Source of the DNA: Actinoplanes sp. TBRC 11911
GTDB taxonomy: Bacteria > Actinomycetota > Actinomycetes > Mycobacteriales > Micromonosporaceae
Reading direction: 5' to 3'
Assembly (NCBI RefSeq): GCF_012933445.1
Contig: NZ_JABBNC010000019.1
Location: 1-64,000, forward strand
Length of the DNA: 64,000 bases
Shown here: piece by piece, positions 17,219-24,666 of the stretch
How positions within the stretch are numbered: position 1 is the stretch's first letter
Layout: the number at the start of each line of letters is the position of its first letter
Position numbers and translations under genes: made by a program
Notes under the pieces: model-generated
The model's input: only the letters and a program-made list of their open reading frames with translations
Databases searched by the model: none
What the model was told of the DNA's origin: nothing

Positions 17219-17732
17219 GGACCTGACGACGTATGTGGGCAACCTCGGCCGCGAGTTCGCGACACTGGCCGAAGCCGGCGGTGCGGACGCCCGGGCTCTG
17301 GTCGAGCGCCTGACCGGGTCGCTCGAGTCGGCGATCCGGATGACGCTGCTGGACGCTCTCTCGGCCGCCGCCGACGAGATCACCCGGGACCTGGCTCCCG
17401 GGTCGGTGGAGTTGCGGCTCCGCGGTCGCGACCCGAGCTTTGTCGTGACCCTCCCGGCCGCCGAGCCGGTCGCGGTCGCGGAGGCGCCGGCACCGGACGA
17501 CAGCGACCTGGCGATCGCCGAGGACGGCCCGGCGGCGCGCATCAACGTGCGCCTCCCCGAGCCGCTCAAGGCCTCGATCGAGCAGGCCGCCGCCAAGGAG
17601 GGGCGCTCGGTCAACGCCTGGCTGGTCCGCGCGGCCGCGGCCGGGCTGCAGCGCTCCGAGCGTGAGCAGCGTCCCGCGCCACAGAACAGCGCCAAACGGG
17701 CCAAGCAGGGCTTCACCGGCTGGGTTCGCTAG
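17217..17732 (+). CDS. Ribbon-helix-helix (HicB/Arc-like) regulator
   Basis: A 171-aa protein with a C-terminal RHH DNA-binding segment (about residues 107-145): ARINVRLPEPLKASIEQAAA followed by GRSVNAWLVRAAAAGLQ. The N-terminal 75 residues are helical and unassigned. Databases often label such proteins HicB-type antitoxin, but no HicA toxin is adjacent; the DUF4097-ABC exporter downstream points to a transcriptional regulator. Start at 17217 rather than the GTG-rich stretch upstream. Confidence 0.75.
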   Translation: MDLTTYVGNLGREFATLAEAGGADARALVERLTGSLESAIRMTLLDALSAAADEITRDLAPGSVELRLRGRDPSFVVTLPAAEPVAVAEAPAPDDSDLAIAEDGPAARINVRLPEPLKASIEQAAAKEGRSVNAWLVRAAAAGLQRSEREQRPAPQNSAKRAKQGFTGWVR

Positions 17733-17789
17733 CTCCACACCTCTCTGAGCTGCGGAAACGGCTCACCTACTCATGATGCGGGGACAACC

Positions 17790-18629
17790 ATGCCTATTTT
17801 CGAGACGCCCGAACCGATCGCCGTCGATGTCGAGCTCGCCGTCGGCTTCCTGCGGATCGCCGCGAGTGACCGCACCGACACCGTCGTCGAGGTCCGTCCG
17901 ACCGACGAGAACGACGAGTCCGACGTGCAGGCCGCCGCCCAGGTCCGCGTCGACCACACCGGCGGCACGCTGCGGATCACCGGGCCGAAACGTACTTTCG
18001 ACTTCTCCAAGAAGACCCGCTCGGTCGACGTGTCGATCGAACTGCCCAGCGATTCGCGGCTCGCCGCGCACCTGCAGATGGGCGACATCCGCGGGGCCGG
18101 CCGGCTGGGCGAGTGCCGGCTGCGGACCACCGGCATCGTCGCGGTGGAACGAACCGGCGCGCTGCACCTGCACACCGGGTTCGGTGATGTCACCGCCGGT
18201 GTCGTCGCCGGTAACGCCGAGATCTCCACCGCCTCCGGCAAGGTCCAGATCGGCGAGGTCGACGGCACCGTCGACGTCAAGAACTCCAATGGCGACAGCA
18301 CGATCGGCACGGCCACCGGCGACGTGCGGGTGCGCAACGCCAACGGTGCCATCGACATCGAGCGGGCCGGCGCCGGCGTCGACGCGAAATCCTCCAACGG
18401 CGCCATCCGGGTCGGCGAGGTCGCCCGCGGCTCGGTTGTCCTCGGGACCGCGGTCGGCAACCTGGACATCGGCATCGCCGAGGGAACCGCCGCCTGGCTC
18501 GAGGTCAACACCGGATTCGGGCACGTGCGCAACCAGCTGACCAACGCCACCGCACCGGACCAGGCCGAGCAGACCGTCGAGGTGCGCGGCCGTACCTCGT
18601 ATGGCGACATCATCATCCACCGCTCCTGA
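17790..18629 (+). CDS. DUF4097 beta-repeat protein
   Basis: A 279-aa protein made almost entirely of short beta-strand repeats of the DUF4097 (auto-transporter adhesin head-like) type: repeated V-x-N-x-G-x-I/V units such as DVKNSNGDSTIGTATGDVRV. No signal peptide or membrane segment is visible, so it is probably cytoplasmic or membrane-associated through partners. In actinobacteria this family is regularly found between an RHH/HicB-like regulator and a DrrAB-type exporter, as here; its function is not known. Confidence 0.8.
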   Translation: MPIFETPEPIAVDVELAVGFLRIAASDRTDTVVEVRPTDENDESDVQAAAQVRVDHTGGTLRITGPKRTFDFSKKTRSVDVSIELPSDSRLAAHLQMGDIRGAGRLGECRLRTTGIVAVERTGALHLHTGFGDVTAGVVAGNAEISTASGKVQIGEVDGTVDVKNSNGDSTIGTATGDVRVRNANGAIDIERAGAGVDAKSSNGAIRVGEVARGSVVLGTAVGNLDIGIAEGTAAWLEVNTGFGHVRNQLTNATAPDQAEQTVEVRGRTSYGDIIIHRS

Positions 18630-18659
18630 ACCCCGCTCCTCCCCCTCGGAAAGGAAGCC

Positions 18660-19424
18660 ATGACCAGCAACGCGGCGATCCGGGTGCACGGATTGCACAA
18701 GTCCTATCAGGAACTGCAAGTGCTCAAGGGTGTCGACTTCGAGGTGGCCCGCGGCAGCATCTTCGCGCTGCTCGGCTCCAACGGCGCCGGCAAGACCACG
18801 ATCGTGCGGATGCTCGCCACGTTGCTCAAACCCGACTCCGGTACGGCCAGCGTCAACGGATTCGACGTCGTGTCCCAGGCGGCGCAGGTGCGCGAGTCGA
18901 TCAGCCTGACCGGGCAGTTCGCCGCCGTCGACGAGATCCTCACCGGCCGCGAGAACCTGGTCATGATCGGCAAGTTACGCCGGGTGGACAACCCCCGCCG
19001 GGTCGCCGACGACCTGCTCGAACGATTCAGCCTGACCGATGCCGCGGGCCGGAAGGTGTCCGCGTACTCGGGAGGCATGCGCCGCCGGCTCGACATCGCG
19101 ATGAGCCTCATCGGCGACCCTCCGGTGATCTTCCTCGACGAGCCCACCACCGGCCTCGACCCCGAGGCGCGCATCGAGGTGTGGCAGGTGATCCAAAACC
19201 TTGCCGACAGCGGTACGACCGTGCTGCTAACCACCCAGTACCTGGACGAGGCCGAAAAGCTCGCGGACCGGATCGCGATCCTGCACGGCGGAACGATCAT
19301 CGCGTCCGGCACCTTGGCGGAGCTCAGGAAGCTGCTCCCGTCCGCGAAGGTCGAGTACGTGGAACGCCAGCCCACCCTGGAAGAGATCTTCCTGGCGATC
19401 GTCGGAAGCGAGGCCAAGCGATGA
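18660..19424 (+). CDS. ABC exporter ATPase, DrrA-like
   Basis: A 254-aa ATP-binding subunit with Walker A GSNGAGKTT, signature SGGMRRRLDIAMS, Walker B VIFLDEPTTGLDPEAR and H-loop region TTQYLDEAEKLADR, the DrrA/NodI subgroup pattern. It powers the permease encoded downstream. The stop overlaps the permease start (ATGA). AAGGAAG precedes the ATG. The substrate is not evident; family members export antibiotics or lipids. Confidence 0.92.
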   Translation: MTSNAAIRVHGLHKSYQELQVLKGVDFEVARGSIFALLGSNGAGKTTIVRMLATLLKPDSGTASVNGFDVVSQAAQVRESISLTGQFAAVDEILTGRENLVMIGKLRRVDNPRRVADDLLERFSLTDAAGRKVSAYSGGMRRRLDIAMSLIGDPPVIFLDEPTTGLDPEARIEVWQVIQNLADSGTTVLLTTQYLDEAEKLADRIAILHGGTIIASGTLAELRKLLPSAKVEYVERQPTLEEIFLAIVGSEAKR

Positions 19425-20182
19425 CAACCCACGTCCTCAACGACACGAGTGTGATGCTCGGGCGCTCCATGCGGCACATCACCCGCAGCCTGGACACGAT
19501 CGTCACGGTCACGATCACCCCGATCGCGCTTTTCCTGCTGTTCCGCTACGTCCTCGGCGGCGCCATCCAGACGGGCGGCGGCAACTACACCAACTATCTG
19601 ATGCCCGGCATTCTCCTCATCGCGATCGCCAGCGGTATCTCGTACACGGCGTTCCGGTTGTTCAACGACCTGCAGGGCGGCATCTTCGAGCGGTTCCACT
19701 CGATGCCGATCGCGCGTTCGTCGGTGCTCTGGGGACACGTGCTGACCTCGCTGGTGTCCAACGCCATCTCGGTGGTGGTCATCATCCTGGTCGGGCTGGT
19801 CATGGGCTTCCGGTCCTCGGCGGGGGTGCTGGCGTGGCTCGCGGTGGCCGGCATCCTCGGGCTGTTCACGCTCGCGCTGACGTGGCTCGCGGTGATCCCC
19901 GGGCTGACCGCGTCCACCCCGGACGGAGCGTCCGCCTTCGCCTACCCACTGATCTTCCTGCCCTTCGTGAGCTCGGCGTTCGTCCCGACCGAGTCGATGC
20001 CCGGGCCGGTGCGGGCATTCGCCGAGAACCAGCCGGTCACCGCGATCGTCAACACGATCCGGGCGCTGCTCGACCAGCAGCCGGTCGGTAACGAGATCTG
20101 GGCCGCGCTCGGCTGGTGCGTCGGTATCCTCGTCGTCGCGTACGTCTGCGCCATGGCGGTTTATCGGCGCAAGATCGCCTGA
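19421..20182 (+). CDS. ABC-2 type exporter permease, DrrB-like
   Basis: A 253-aa integral membrane protein with six predicted helices and the ABC-2 permease motif near the C-terminus (LPFVSSAFVPTESMPGPVRA). It forms the membrane channel for the DrrA-like ATPase. The ATG at 19421 is inside the ATPase stop region, so the genes are translationally coupled; longer readings would extend through the ATPase gene in another frame. Last gene of the operon before a strong hairpin. Confidence 0.9.
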   Translation: MTTHVLNDTSVMLGRSMRHITRSLDTIVTVTITPIALFLLFRYVLGGAIQTGGGNYTNYLMPGILLIAIASGISYTAFRLFNDLQGGIFERFHSMPIARSSVLWGHVLTSLVSNAISVVVIILVGLVMGFRSSAGVLAWLAVAGILGLFTLALTWLAVIPGLTASTPDGASAFAYPLIFLPFVSSAFVPTESMPGPVRAFAENQPVTAIVNTIRALLDQQPVGNEIWAALGWCVGILVVAYVCAMAVYRRKIA

Positions 20183-20190
20183 GTCAGAAC

Positions 20191-20221
20191 CCGGGGCCGG
20201 CCCGCGCAGGGCCGGCCCCGG
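20191..20221 (+). terminator. Strong hairpin after ABC operon
   Basis: A perfect 13-bp G+C stem (20191-20203 with 20209-20221) and a 5-base loop, 8 bases after the permease stop. There is no U-tract, as is usual for terminators in such genomes. Confidence 0.75.
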
Positions 20222-20332
20222 GGCCACGAAAGAGGCGGCCTCGATGGCCGCCCTTCTGCTGGGGCATACTGGCTCGGTCGGGTGGCGATGGTGCATGCCG
20301 CCCGGACGCTCGGCAGCTGATTCGCGACTGGA

Positions 20333-21559
20333 GTGCCGATGGCGGGCGTTGACAGCAGGGCGGGCACGCGGCCGTGGCGCCACGACGGGGCGCACGCGCA
20401 CCCGGACGGTTCGGACGATCTCTCGGCGGGCTACATGCTGCTCGTCGTCGAGGACGACCCGGGTGATGCGCTGCTGGTGCGGGAGTTTCTCGCCGACAGC
20501 GACGTCGCCGCCCGTCTCGAGGTGATCGGCACGCTGACCGACGCGGTCCGATCCGGTCACGACCCCGACGCCGTGCTGCTCGATCTGCACCTGCCGGACG
20601 GCGACGGGCTGGACGCGTTGCACCAGGTTCTCACCCGGTGGCCGCAGGCGGCGGTGCTCGTGCTGACCGGCCTCAACGACGCCACGACGGCCACCACCGC
20701 GGTCGCGGCCGGCGCCCAGGACTACCTGGTCAAGGGGCAGATCGACGGCGAGGTCCTGCGCCGCACGATCCGGTACGCGATCCACCGCAAGCGGGCCCAG
20801 GTCGCCGAGCGCAGCCTTCGCGACAGTGAGTTGCAGGCCAGTGAGAACGCCCGCATGCAGCGCGGTCTGCTGCCCAAGCCGATCCTCGCCGATCCCGCGG
20901 TGCGGCTGGTCAGCCGGTACGTCCCCGGGCGGCAACGGGCGCTTCTCGGCGGCGACTTCTACGACGTCGTGCAGACCGGCGACGGCGCTGTGCACGCGGT
21001 CATCGGCGATGTGAGCGGCAGCGGACCGGACGAGGCGGCCATGGGTGTCGCGTTGCGGGTCGGCTGGCGGACGCTGACGCTGGCCGGGGTGCCCAAGACG
21101 CGGCGGATGCGGCTGCTCGAGGATGTGCTGGTCGCCGAACGCCCGCACGACGGCATGTTCGCCACCGTGTGCGGGGCCCGCATCGAGCCCGACCGGTCAA
21201 GCGTGGTGCTCACCAGCGCCGGCCATCCACCGCCGCTGATCGTCACGCCCGGCGGCGCGCGTCCCGCCGACGTCCACCACGGTCTGGGCCTGGGCATGTT
21301 TCCCGGCCGGGGGACGTGGCAGGAATCGGTCCTCTCGCTGCCGGCCGGCGCGGGATTGCTGCTCTACACCGACGGCGCGTACGAGGGCTTCTCCGCCGAC
21401 GGCACCCGCCTCGGCGAGGACCGTTTCGTCGAGCTCGCCGGGCGGCTGGCCACGATCCCGGACCCGGTCGAATACCTTGACAGCCTGCTCGCGGCGGTGC
21501 AGAAGGACAACGGCCGGCACAGCGACGACACGGCACTGCTATACATCACGTACGCCTGA
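20333..21559 (+). CDS. Response regulator-PP2C (RsbU/SpoIIE-like) phosphatase
   Basis: A 408-aa protein with an N-terminal receiver domain (about residues 33-155: VVEDDPGDALLV, phospho-acceptor in AVLLDLHLPDGDGL, DYLVKGQID) and a C-terminal PP2C SpoIIE domain (about 185-405: GGDFYDVV, IGDVSGSGPDEAA, TSAGHPPPL, DTALLYI). It probably dephosphorylates a STAS anti-anti-sigma protein when its receiver is phosphorylated. The opposing RsbW-like ATPase gene next door fits the same partner-switching circuit. Start is GTG 20333 or ATG 20339. Confidence 0.9.
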   Translation: MPMAGVDSRAGTRPWRHDGAHAHPDGSDDLSAGYMLLVVEDDPGDALLVREFLADSDVAARLEVIGTLTDAVRSGHDPDAVLLDLHLPDGDGLDALHQVLTRWPQAAVLVLTGLNDATTATTAVAAGAQDYLVKGQIDGEVLRRTIRYAIHRKRAQVAERSLRDSELQASENARMQRGLLPKPILADPAVRLVSRYVPGRQRALLGGDFYDVVQTGDGAVHAVIGDVSGSGPDEAAMGVALRVGWRTLTLAGVPKTRRMRLLEDVLVAERPHDGMFATVCGARIEPDRSSVVLTSAGHPPPLIVTPGGARPADVHHGLGLGMFPGRGTWQESVLSLPAGAGLLLYTDGAYEGFSADGTRLGEDRFVELAGRLATIPDPVEYLDSLLAAVQKDNGRHSDDTALLYITYA

Positions 21560-21564
21560 ACGAG

Positions 21565-21999
21565 TCACGCCGCGACGACGGCGATCGCGGCCCACACGTG
21601 TTTGCCGTCCTCGGTCGCGTACCAGCCCACATCCTGTGCCAGGCGCTGAGCCAGCGGCAGGCCCAGACCCCCGGCGCCGGCCGGCCGCTGCTCATCGACG
21701 CCCGGCTCGCCCACCGGGTCGCGGTCCGCGACGTCGACGATCAGCTGCCCGTCGACCTGCAGCAGCGCCACCACCGCCGGCGGCTGCCCGTGACGCAGCG
21801 CGTTGCCCGCGAGCTCGGTCGCCACGATCAGTAGTCGCTCGAGAAGGTCGGTGACGTCCACTGTGGCCGGCAGCGCCCGGGACCGGACCGCGGTTTGCAA
21901 CGCCGTGCGCAGCGTCCGCAACTGAGGTGGCTGGTCGAGCGTCCATCGCGCGACCTGCTCTGTGGCCCCCGGGGGGTGCCGCTTCCGCCAACCCTTCAT
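21565..21999 (-). CDS. RsbW-like anti-sigma ATPase
   Basis: A 144-aa GHKL ATPase of the HATPase_c_2 type, with VATELAGNALRHG (N box), DVADRDPVGEP (G1-like) and GAGGLGLPLAQRLAQDVGW (G2). Such proteins phosphorylate STAS partners or sequester a sigma factor. The sigma target is not adjacent. It converges on the response regulator-phosphatase gene with 5 bases between stops. Confidence 0.85.
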   Translation of the reverse strand: MKGWRKRHPPGATEQVARWTLDQPPQLRTLRTALQTAVRSRALPATVDVTDLLERLLIVATELAGNALRHGQPPAVVALLQVDGQLIVDVADRDPVGEPGVDEQRPAGAGGLGLPLAQRLAQDVGWYATEDGKHVWAAIAVVAA

Positions 22000-22184
22000 G
22001 CGCGCGGGACTCTGCCCTCGCGGTACGGCCGCTTCATGTCGATGACCACCTCGGTGTTAGAGCCTAGGCTCCGCACTGCCCGGGGCGCGAGCCTCCCCGC
22101 GTCGTCGTCACAGCGGCGGTCAGTTGTTTGCCGGACCGCGGCCGGGGCATCTCGTGGGTCCACCCCCCGATCGAAGGAGCCGCC

Positions 22185-23144
22185 GTGCGACTGCGGCGCA
22201 GTGACCTCGGTAAACCTGGCATCACCCGGCGGCGCTCCGGCAAGGGATTTCGCTATCTCGGGCCGGACGGTGAGCCGGTCCGCGAGCTTGAGCGGATCAA
22301 AAGCCTGGTGATCCAGCCGGCCTGGGAGCACGTCTGGATCTCGCCGGATGAGCGTGGGCACATCCAGGCGACCGGCGTCGACGCGGCCGGGCGCAAGCAG
22401 TACCTCTATCACCCGGCATGGCGGACCGCGCGCGACGAGAAGAAGTTCGATCACACGCTGCGCGTCGCTGAAAGGCTGCCCGAGGTGCGGGACCGGTTGC
22501 GTGCGCATCTGGCCGGGCGCGGGCTGACGCGCTCGCGGGTGCTCGCCGCCATTGTCCGGCTGCTCGACCTGGGCATGTTCCGGGTCGGCGGCGAGCAATA
22601 CGCGGCCCGCGAGGAGGACCCGTCGTTCGGGCTTTCCACCTTGAGACCGGACCACGTGCGTACGAGGGAAGGTCGTGCGATGGTGGATTTTCCGGGTAAG
22701 TCGGGCGTGCGCCATGCGGTGACCGTGGACGACGGCGAGGTGTGCCAGGTGTTGCGTGACCTGCGCCGCCGGCGGCGGGGCGAGGACCGGCTGTTCGCCC
22801 ACTGGGACGCGTCGGCCCGGGTCTGGCAGGAGGTCCGGGCCGAGTCGATCAACGAGTATCTCCGCGAGATCAGCGGCGAGCAGATGACCGCGAAGGACTT
22901 CCGGACATGGCACGGCACGGTCACCGCGGCGGTCGAACTGGCGGAGATCGGTCCGCAGCCGACGAAGGCGAAGCGGAAGAAGGCCGTCGCGCGGGCCATG
23001 AAAGAGGTGGCCGAGACGCTGGGCAACACGCCGGCGGTGGCGCGCGCCGCCTACGTGGACCCCCGCGTGCTCGACGAGTACGAAAGGGGCCACGTGGTGG
23101 CGAACGGCGACGAGAGCGAGGTCCGCGAACTCCTGCGTGGGTGA
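22185..23144 (+). CDS. DNA topoisomerase IB
   Basis: A 319-aa type IB topoisomerase, the poxvirus-like bacterial form. It shows RRRSGKGFRYLGPDGEPV near the N-terminus, LDLGMFRVGGEQYA, FPGKSGVRHAV (the KxG-type lysine), FRTWHGTVTAA (His region) and ARAAYVDPRVLDEY with the nucleophilic Tyr near residue 293. It relaxes supercoils through a 3'-phosphotyrosyl intermediate. GTG 22185 follows AAGGAG by 5 bases; the frame opens 57 bases earlier at a TTG with no ribosome site. Confidence 0.92.
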   Translation: MRLRRSDLGKPGITRRRSGKGFRYLGPDGEPVRELERIKSLVIQPAWEHVWISPDERGHIQATGVDAAGRKQYLYHPAWRTARDEKKFDHTLRVAERLPEVRDRLRAHLAGRGLTRSRVLAAIVRLLDLGMFRVGGEQYAAREEDPSFGLSTLRPDHVRTREGRAMVDFPGKSGVRHAVTVDDGEVCQVLRDLRRRRRGEDRLFAHWDASARVWQEVRAESINEYLREISGEQMTAKDFRTWHGTVTAAVELAEIGPQPTKAKRKKAVARAMKEVAETLGNTPAVARAAYVDPRVLDEYERGHVVANGDESEVRELLRG

Positions 23145-23154
23145 CGGGTGCGGC

Positions 23155-23556
23155 TCAGCGGCCGGGGTATTCGTCGGTCACGTGCTCGCCCCACTCGGTT
23201 TCCGGGCCCTGTTGGCCCTCGGCGAGGCCTTCCCACATGGCCAGATGGGTCATGAAGTTGTCCGGGGTGGCGCCGTGCCAGTGCCATTCGCCGGCCGGGG
23301 TGACGATGGTGTCGCCCGGGCGGATCTCGACGACCTTTTCACCGCGCGACTGCACCAGCCCGAACCCCTCGACCACGTGCAGGGTCTGGCCGTTGGCGTG
23401 CCGGTGCCAGGCGCTGTGGGCGCCGGGGGCGAAGTGCACGGCGTTGACCCGCAGCCGCGACGGCGGATTGCCCTGCGCGATGACGTCGTACCAGACGTGG
23501 CCGGTGAAGGTCTCGGTCGCTCCGGGAACGGAGGGCTGCTTCTTGCGGATTTCCAT
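23155..23556 (-). CDS. Cupin-domain protein
   Basis: A 133-aa single-domain cupin. Motif 1 is PGAHSAWHRHANGQTLHVVE and motif 2 is PGDTIVTPAGEWHWHGA, which gives a His-rich metal site. The C-terminus THLAMWEGL...EWGEHVTDEYPGR matches the manganese cupins related to hydroxynitrile lyases and tetralin-type cupins. Enzymatic role uncertain. Convergent with the topoisomerase gene. Confidence 0.88.
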   Translation of the reverse strand: MEIRKKQPSVPGATETFTGHVWYDVIAQGNPPSRLRVNAVHFAPGAHSAWHRHANGQTLHVVEGFGLVQSRGEKVVEIRPGDTIVTPAGEWHWHGATPDNFMTHLAMWEGLAEGQQGPETEWGEHVTDEYPGR

Positions 23557-23629
23557 GCACCGACGCTACGTCCGCGGCCGCCCGGACAGAGAGGGCCTGT
23601 CGTTACCGGTGAGGACCCGCCCATCAAGC

Positions 23630-23748
23630 GCACATTCTCGCCCACGGCAACCACCGCAACGTGGGGTTTACACGGGCTCGGCCCCCGGAGCAGAAATGAC
23701 GAGCGCCGCGGTCCGCGCATCCCGCGGATACGGGTGTGCCCCAGCTCG
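23630..23748 (-). repeat. tRNA-Lys downstream flank, copy 2
   Basis: Inverted homologue of 10828-10946. It carries the same TCGTCATTTCTGCTCCG and CCACGTTGCGGTGG blocks with scattered substitutions, and its hairpin right arm has decayed (GCCCGTG in place of GCCCCCGG). Confidence 0.8.
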
Positions 23749-23787
23749 TGGGCCGCCGGGGACTCGAACCCCGAGCCTATGGACTAA
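23749..23787 (-). pseudogene. tRNA-Lys 3' remnant, probable attachment site
   Basis: Read on the minus strand, 23772-23749 is identical to the last 24 bases of tRNA-Lys (T arm, acceptor strand and discriminator). The preceding 15 bases match at 12 positions (TTAGTCCATAGGCTC against TTAATCCTTAGGTTC), and similarity then ends inside the anticodon loop. A perfect palindrome AACCGCG-A-CGCGGTT (23786-23800) starts at the break. A tRNA 3' end followed by foreign-looking DNA is what site-specific integration leaves, so this is probably one end of the island; no integrase or second end is visible. Confidence 0.75.
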
Positions 23788-23975
23788 CCGCGACGCGGTT
23801 GGGTCAAGCCTTGCGGGCAGGACATCCTTCGTTTCAGGGTCGGCTGACCTCCTCTCAGGTCGGGTTCGTTGTGGTAATTCGTTGCTGCACTGCTGGCGGA
23901 CGTGGACCTGTGCAGCGAGCGGCTTTGGGGCAGCCACCTGCGGCCCAGGGAAGCATGGATCGTAGTCGTTGATGT

Positions 23976-23991
23976 TAGAACGGATGTTCGA
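23976..23991 (+). promoter_or_regulatory. LexA-type SOS box (one mismatch)
   Basis: TAGAACGGATGTTCGA differs at one base from the actinobacterial LexA consensus TCGAAC-N4-GTTCGA. It overlaps a possible -10 (GATAGT, 23990-23995) and lies 66 bases before the first island gene, so LexA repression of that operon is likely. Confidence 0.6.
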
Positions 23992-24057
23992 TAGTTTGTC
24001 AGGGCGTCAGGCCGTTCGGCGTGTTGGGTTGGGGGGTGTGAACTTCAATGGCATCTT

Positions 24058-24666
24058 ATGCACATGAGTACCTTCGGGGAGGCCGTGAGCAGTCTCCAAC
24101 CCATCATCAAGTCGGTGTTCACATCGATGGAGCGCGGGCTCGTCACTGCCGCGGACCAACACGCCAAGGCGAAGTTCCTTCGGATCGACGATCCGTGGTA
24201 CTACCTGCACACCGTGCGCCGGGTCGCCTGCCAGGAGTTGCGTGACATGGGCCTGCAAGCGACGTTAGACGGTTCACGGTTTGCCTTGCCTCTCTCGGGT
24301 GTTCTCGTGATCTTTGGCGGGTACGTTGTCCGCGTGCTGCATGCAGAGGGAGGGGCTACTGGCGTCGAACCCACGATCCCGATCCCTGGCAAGTCAGAAG
24401 CAAAGCAGGCGTTCTGGGCGCAGCAACCGTTCGACGGGATGCTCAACAGCCGGAACCTGCTGCTGCTCTGGCAGGACAACGCCGGCACGCTGATCGATCC
24501 AATGTTTCTTGTCAGTCCCCGAGGTGGCAATCACCGTCGCGACAGCCTGACTCTGCGTTGGAGTGGCAAGCTCTATCGACGTATGGCGGACATGCGGGCC
24601 GCAGACCTGAACGAACTTGAGCCAGATTACACGTATGAACAGTTTGGAGAAGAGGAAGCGGGATGA
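24058..24666 (+). CDS. Unrecognised 202-aa island protein
   Basis: I do not recognise this family. The protein has no signal peptide. One hydrophobic strand-rich stretch (about residues 77-96, ALPLSGVLVIFGGYVVRVLH) is followed by a central basic/aromatic part (LLLLWQDNAGTLIDPMFLVSP) and an acidic C-terminus (YTYEQFGEEEAG). Its stop overlaps the start of the XRE-ImmA/IrrE gene (ATGA), so the two are co-translated. That layout, with a candidate SOS box upstream, suits an effector or toxin controlled by the downstream HTH-peptidase, but that is inference from position only. ATG 24064 is an alternative start. Base composition is lower in G+C than the neighbouring core genes. Confidence 0.7.
   Translation: MHMSTFGEAVSSLQPIIKSVFTSMERGLVTAADQHAKAKFLRIDDPWYYLHTVRRVACQELRDMGLQATLDGSRFALPLSGVLVIFGGYVVRVLHAEGGATGVEPTIPIPGKSEAKQAFWAQQPFDGMLNSRNLLLLWQDNAGTLIDPMFLVSPRGGNHRRDSLTLRWSGKLYRRMADMRAADLNELEPDYTYEQFGEEEAG

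Noticed and set aside
17217..17732. HicAB toxin-antitoxin pair
   Set aside because: The RHH protein has no HicA-like small RNase gene beside it; an exporter operon follows instead.
18707..21148. 813-aa minus-strand open frame
   Set aside because: It is antisense to the ABC ATPase, permease and response regulator-phosphatase genes, which have clear family motifs.
23749..23830. A second functional tRNA gene on the minus strand
   Set aside because: Only the 3' half is present; no D arm, 5' acceptor strand or 5' anticodon stem can be folded upstream.
23736..23972. 78-aa plus-strand frame MPQLVGRRGLEPRAYGL…
   Set aside because: This translation is the typical artefact of reading through the complement of a tRNA T arm.
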